DNA of 64,000 bases, from contig OY741265.1 in NCBI GenBank assembly GCA_963514095.1, positions 30,056,290 to 30,120,289 of the forward strand, in the 5' to 3' direction. This document shows positions 58,931 to 64,000 of this stretch, in pieces. The notes below the pieces were generated by a model. That model saw only the letters and a list, made by a program, of their open reading frames with translations, did not search any database and was not told the DNA's origin. The stretch is from Eutrigla gurnardus. Lineage: Eukaryota > Chordata > Actinopteri > Perciformes > Triglidae. The translations under genes were made by a program, and so were the position numbers. Every line of letters begins with the position of its first letter. The stretch's first letter is position 1.

Positions 58931-59543
58931 ATACGCACACGCACTGTCGAACTCGCCGGCTGGGGGGGGGGGGACAAACTAACTTTTGTTCAGTAACATG
59001 ATTTGACTCGTGAGTGGTGGCACTGGAGCCCTAGCAGTAGCTACCTCCTGTTGGGAAGATACTTTTATTCTTTTGCTTTTTTTCGCGTGCTTTCTTCATA
59101 CCACCGCTGATGCGGGGAGAGACCGGAGAGACAGTAGAGAAGCGCAGGTCCGGCAAGGTGGGCGAAACCAAATCTCAGAGCGGGAGGGGGCACAGACAAA
59201 CGTCACTATTTTTTACTGGTAAATTGAGAAAATCTACCACACCGTTGTGATTATAATGCTTAACATTCAATATCAATAATTATGATATCAAATTGGGTGG
59301 GTTGTGGTGGCTGGTTTGGATTATTGGGTGGGTTGCAACCCACCCATCCCCCCCATAAATTACGCCTATGCCTGGAGGCCCTGCCCGGCCTGTACAATGG
59401 TAGGGGAAACACTGCGGCGAATAATGCTAGTATATGGATTTTTTTTTTTTTTCTTTTTCTTTTTTTTTTAAGACGTTAGTTTAGGCGGCAGCCCTTTGTT
59501 GTTAAGGCGGCCGCCTTAACAGGAAAGCGCTGCGGGAAACCCT

Positions 59544-60142
59544 GATATATCATTTTATTTTCTATATTTATTCCAGTGAATTTCATGGTAACTAATAAAA
59601 TGGAGAGGCTGTTTTGAATGAAATAGTTTTGACTCAATTTGTCCTCTGATCAATATCATCTGACGTACATATACAGGTATTTGTGTTTATTTATATCGCA
59701 ATATCGTGATATTGTGACATATATCGTATCATGACCAAAGTATCGTGATATGTATTGTATCGTGAGGTTCTTGCCAATACTCACCCCTAATATATATATA
59801 TATATATATATATATAAAGATTTAATACATAATATGTTTTGCTTTCAAGTGTAATTCCTTGGTAGGATGTAATTTAAAACATTTTTTCCAATGTAACATT
59901 AACTTGATATTGGTTAATAAATAATTCATGTTTTATTATGAATTAGGATGTTATGGTATCAATCTCACTTTACTCAATGGCCTTGGTGCCCTTAAAGTGA
60001 TGAAATTCCAACTCTGCTCATGAGGCATCTGTTTTGGATTTAAATATAATGAGAATTTTTTCTTCCAATTATTCAAACCAATTATTATGTGTATGATACT
60101 GTTGCTGTGCTACATAACTTACATAAAATGTGAAAGATTGCC

Positions 60143-60174
<32 letters not shown>

Positions 60175-60601
60175 AAATGTAATCGATTATAGACTTCAAA
60201 GCATCGTTATGCATCATAGAATCCATTATTTCTCCCACCTCTAGAGGACAGAGAGGAATTAATGTTGACTGGTTTAACATATCATATTAAAGTATATCTG
60301 CTACTGCTGTGTTATTAAACAGTGTGTCATTTAGATATGAGGAGGCCATCTTTTCAAAGGTAGAGATGTTGTTTTGATGTAATATCTTCTTAAGGGTTTC
60401 TGGTCTGTCAACCATTTTTGGTTGTGGTTTCAGAAGTAGTTGGTGGAGTTCATGTGTGTATCAACCTCCAAAATGTCTTCATCGGGCAGAACGGAGTCTT
60501 CTCATTAGCTGTCTCCAAATTCAGGAAGTGGATCCTCTGAAGACCCATGTTGATTGAAATCCAATCATCACCAGCACACGTTGGATCCTCTGAATCAGGA
60601 A

Positions 60602-60602
<1 letters not shown>
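59544..60602. other. AT-rich stretch with transposon end and poly-C
   Basis: The block ending CTTGCCAATACTCACCCCTA at about 59790 looks like one end of a TAGGGGTGAGTATTGG-type element rich in ATCGTGATA motifs. An AT run (59790-59815) and a 23-base C run joined to an A run (60141-60172) follow. No gene. Confidence 0.45.

Positions 60603-60659
<57 letters not shown>
60603..60659. repeat. (GT)n microsatellite, about 28 units
   Basis: Pure GT run. Confidence 0.97.
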
Positions 60660-60660
<1 letters not shown>

Positions 60661-61287
60661 TGCAGCCTCAGACAAAGCTATGCTGAATGTGACTTCCTGT
60701 ATGTTGAGCTCAGCTGAGCAAACTGCTGCTCACACCAACCCACCAGCAGACCGACTCCTCTCCACATCCTATTGGCTGATTGCTTGACCAATGTTCATTC
60801 AAATTGTATGATCCCACATGTCCAAAGGTTGTTCCTTCAACAACAGTACATCAAATGAAATACTTCCTGAACAAATGTAAATGACCTTCCGATTATCCCT
60901 CTAATTATTATTCAAATGTCTTTATTGGAGGATAACCCCTTGAGATGCAGCATCTCGTTTTCGAGGGGGTCCTCAAAAAAACAATAAAGAACACAATGAA
61001 GTACCGTATAGACATTGTGTTGCAGGGCAAATGGTTGTATGCTCTCAGATACACACAGTTTGGTATAGTTGACTTTTTAAGGAAATTCCACCCTATTTTG
61101 TGAAAATATAATAAAAACATTTATAATAAGAATAATTATGGGCATTACTAACGGTGCATCCATCCCACATGTCGAGAAACACATTAAACATGTTTTGACC
61201 TATGACCCCTCACCAATTTCCACGACAAACAAGAGATTACTAAAACCTGTAAATGTGCTCACTGCCGACGTATAGAATATGCAAATA
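60660..61287. other. Non-coding stretch, nothing recognised
   Basis: No ORF with a recognisable domain. Confidence 0.55.
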
Positions 61288-61300
61288 ATAGTACTATAGT

Positions 61301-61658
61301 GGGCTGCACGGTGGTGTAGTGGGTACTACAGCAAGAGGGTCCTGGGTTCGATTCCTGGGTCGGCCCCGGGTTCCTTCTGTATGGAGTTTGCATGTTCTCC
61401 CCGTGTAAGTGTGGATTCTCTCCGGGTTCTCCGGCTTCCTCCCACAGTCCAAAGACATGCAGGATGGGGATAGGTTCATTGGTGACTCTAAATGTCCCGT
61501 AGTTGTGAATGTGAGCGTGAATGGTTGTTTGTCTCTATATATCAGCCCTGTGATAGACTGGTTACCTGTCCAGGGTGTAACCTGACAGCTGGGATCGGCT
61601 CCAGCCCCCCCGCGACCCTGAATACAGGATAAGCGGTAGACAATGGATGGATGGATGG
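61301..61658 (+). mobile_element. tRNA-headed SINE, copy 2 (358 bp)
   Basis: The head GGGCTGCACGGTGGTGTAGTGG has A-box match TGGTGTAGTGG, and the B box GGTTCGATTCC is perfect at about 61346-61356. The sequence between them is shortened relative to copy 1. The body is the same as at 40 kb and ends in ATGGATGGATGG. The perfect 13-bp target duplication ATAGTACTATAGT lies at 61288-61300 and 61659-61671. Confidence 0.92.
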
Positions 61659-61671
61659 ATAGTACTATAGT

Positions 61672-61891
61672 GTGTAAATGTTCATTGAAGCACCATTCTG
61701 ATTCAAAGCAGTGCTGAACAGAAAACTTCAGGCTCATCAAATCTTAGCATTAAATATGAAACAACTTTATGTCCAACAGTGGCATTTTCCATGATATGAA
61801 CTAAATCACCAATGAATGCATCCTTTTAAAAATGATTATACTATATTTTTATATATATACTATATATATGCTTCTCTCATCTGATGAAAGC

Positions 61892-61893
<2 letters not shown>
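61672..61893. other. Short non-coding stretch
   Basis: A small AT run at 61848-61869; nothing else. Confidence 0.6.

Positions 61894-61976
<83 letters not shown>
61894..61976. repeat. (GT)n microsatellite, about 41 units
   Basis: Pure GT run of about 83 bp. Confidence 0.97.
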
Positions 61977-61978
<2 letters not shown>

Positions 61979-63086
61979 ATACATACCGATATGAAAATCA
62001 ACACGAACTAATAATGAACAGCTGTCTGCATTTACTAAGCCACATATCCAAAACAGCATCCATCTTTCAATAAATGAGTTTCTTTGAGAGAATATTCCGA
62101 TACATTTCTATATGTTTTCAATAAAAGATCCCTACAATTAAGTCAAAATGAACTAATAGAATTCTGTCACTGAGATAAATATGAAAACAGAATGAAATAT
62201 TTCCCAGTTTGCTGCTCAGTTCATTTCACTGTATTAATTCCTATACTACTTATCATAATGTCTTAGATGTATTCATTTCCATGATGTTTTAAATGAGATT
62301 GAACATTCTTCAAAGAATATCGGACTCTCCACATTGTTTGTATATGTATGTATGATAGATGGTGATATCGCTGAGGTCAAGGATCTGTTTGATCTTAACA
62401 TGGATGGTTCTTTGTGCACTTCATATGTCCTCTGCTGGGAAAAGCCTTTCTCTATAGACTTTATGTCAGAATAAACTCTCACTCACACATGTACTCCCAT
62501 AAGACACTGGCTGGCTGCATCATTGGGCTCTCATTACACCCGTCAATAAGCAAACCTTTCTATTACACAGACACAGCTCGTGTAAGAACACTATAGGAAT
62601 GCCAAGAGACATTCAGAGGGATATAATAGGTCATGGAAACTCACTATTGAGCACCAGACAAGTTCTTTCCTTATCAACCCTTTCAAGGACAAATGTAGTC
62701 TGATGACAAAATGTCTGAGGATGTGTTGTGATTCAATAACAAGTAGAAGGAAATGAAAGGAAATTAATCACACATATTCTGCGTACAGTTCCGTTTCTAC
62801 AAAGTCAATTAAACCCCAACGAAGAGGACGTCAGGAAGATGCTGACGAAGCGCTCATTCATTCACACTCTCTCTCTCTTCCGTCTCTCGCTCTCTCTTCC
62901 GCTCAATCAGCTGACTGAGGGCGTTCACTATTTGACGTCACACCAATAACACTTTGCCACGGTCTCCCCGAGCCAATCACATTGTTGCCTTCAAACATGA
63001 AACTGTTCATTCCTCTGCTGTTGTCATTTTTGCAACATCCACCCCATTCCTGTACTACTTATGACATCACTACCCCCCCCCCCCCC

Positions 63087-63126
<40 letters not shown>

Positions 63127-63186
63127 ACAATGTTGCATTGGCATCTAAACAACATTGTACCTGTACTTTACCAAAATATTTCAGTG
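61977..63186. other. Non-coding stretch with poly-C/CA
   Basis: A C run passing into CA repeats at 63073-63125. No recognised gene. Confidence 0.55.
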
Positions 63187-63194
63187 CTACTTTA

Positions 63195-63739
63195 TAGGGT
63201 TGGGCCGATATCCGGTTTCACCGGTCCGGTTCGGTGTACGGGCTAAACCGGTTTAATTTATGCACAAACTGGTGGAACCGGCATTTATCCTTATGACACG
63301 TCCTGGAAAATAAGAAACATCCGTGACCTGTGCCGACGGCGTCACGGCACTAAATCAACGTGTCTTTTATTGGTAATAAGCAGCAATAATGACAAGTTAT
63401 TAACATAATATTGTGTTTATGTATAAACGGATCAGTGAGTGTCGAGTTGGCCGGTGAAGTGCGACCGACTCACTGCCGAGCGAAGCCAGAGATCACGTTT
63501 CAGTGGAGGTGGGAGGGGAAGATGCCCATCGTACCTTGTTTGTTTACGGCGACGTTTTAAAGGCGTGTTGCTAGGCGATGCGCCACCGGAGCATTTAATG
63601 AGTCGATTAACGTTGATCCGAAGAAGGTAAAAAGTCTGATGTGGCAAGTGCGACGCCTAGTGGGAAAGGTCGGTATCACCGGTTCGGTCTGGTCTTTGTA
63701 TCAAACTGGTTTGAAGATCTTTAAACCGGCCCAAGCCTA
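63195..63739. mobile_element. hAT-like non-autonomous element (545 bp)
   Basis: The left end TAGGGTTGGGCCG and the inverse of the right end TAGGCTTGGGCCG differ at one of 13 positions. The flanking octamers CTACTTTA (63187-63194) and CTCCTTTA (63740-63747) match at 7 of 8. The interior is rich in ACCGGT/CCGGTT motifs. No transposase. Confidence 0.82.
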
Positions 63740-63747
63740 CTCCTTTA

Positions 63748-64000
63748 TAAATGTGCTTCTGCATTCTTAGTACATTTGGTGCATGTTGTAGTACATTTCC
63801 ACTGATTGCACTTTTGTATACTTCAACTTCAGTAAAACTGTGAATAAAGGACGTGTACTTGTGACGGAGTATTCCTAAAGCGCTGCATCCCAACCTAAAG
63901 GATATCAACAGCCGAACAAAAGGGAAAATAAAAAAAATGAGAAGTTGTCAGTCAATGGTCAGCAGTAGATAAATCCAATCCACGATACAGTACACACACA
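63748..64000. other. Non-coding stretch to the window end
   Basis: Nothing recognised; a CA run starts at the last bases. Confidence 0.6.

Larger units (their letters stand above)
58163..59370. mobile_element. hAT-like element (1,208 bp), host to a smaller nested element
   Basis: Perfect 8-bp target duplication CCTGGAGG (58155-58162 and 59371-59378). The left end CAAGGGCGTAACTT and the inverse of the right end CATAGGCGTAATTT match at 11 of 14. The interior includes G-rich runs, an (AAT)n tract (58498-58561) and the 319-bp TIR element at 58612-58930. No transposase. Confidence 0.82.
57821..59543. mobile_element. Outer hAT-like element of a three-level nest (right end uncertain)
   Basis: The left end CAGTGTTTCCCCCAG is a hAT-type terminus. 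Two candidate right ends exist: GGTAGGGGAAACACTG ending at about 59414, and GCGGGAAACCCTG ending at 59543. Neither gives a clean 8-bp flanking duplication. The GGTGGTG / GGCGGCCGCCTTAAC blocks inside favour the farther end. The element at 58163-59370 has clearly inserted into it. Confidence 0.45.

Overview
The window looks like non-coding, repeat-rich DNA from a ray-finned (teleost) fish. The evidence is indirect: very dense (CA/TG)n microsatellites, LINEs of the L2 type whose ORF1 carries an SGNH-esterase domain, a BEL/Pao LTR retrotransposon, many short terminal-inverted-repeat elements of hAT, PIF/Harbinger, TTAA and Tc1/mariner type, and a tRNA-headed SINE ending in ATGG repeats. I could not support a single host protein-coding gene. 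The window is best read as intergenic or intronic DNA in which nearly everything recognisable is a mobile element, a fossil of one, or a simple repeat.

The centrepiece is a complete BEL/Pao retrotransposon at 29405-37323 (7,919 bp). It has two 410-bp LTRs that differ at one base, a 4-bp CTAG target duplication, and one uninterrupted 2,036-codon ORF. In order the ORF holds a coiled coil, a DUF1759-type gag, three zinc knuckles, an aspartic protease, reverse transcriptase, RNase H, a zinc-binding integrase with a DDE core, and a DUF5641-like tail. It is young and plausibly still competent.

Left of it, 22.8-28.9 kb is a nested transposon pile. An L2 LINE (ORF1 plus part of ORF2) was hit by a 518-bp TAA-flanked element, a 341-bp TTAA-flanked element and a 935-bp GC-rich element, then cut off near 26.69 kb. 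Two further TIR elements (27379-27919 and 28439-28927) lie beside it. A second L2 copy, 5'-truncated and on the minus strand, is at 2046-4156.

Other dated or structured insertions are: hAT-like elements at 970-1317, 14790-15647 (with a nested TTAA element), 58163-59370 (with a nested 319-bp TIR element) and 63195-63739; an internally deleted Tc1/mariner element resembling the fish ISRm11-like group at 11199-12256; a fragment of a Harbinger-type transposon with a Myb/SANT-like ORF at 38460-38860; and two SINE copies (40004-40334 and 61301-61658), each with a perfect 13-bp target duplication. A dispersed repeat carrying an 81-bp minisatellite of varying copy number occurs at four places (5.3, 17.3, 44.3 and 48.0 kb).

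The rest (roughly 4-9, 18-22, 41-44, 45-48 and 49-57 kb) is AT-rich or microsatellite-rich sequence with no recognisable gene. A few weak host-exon candidates, notably 57140-57200, are listed as findings only.
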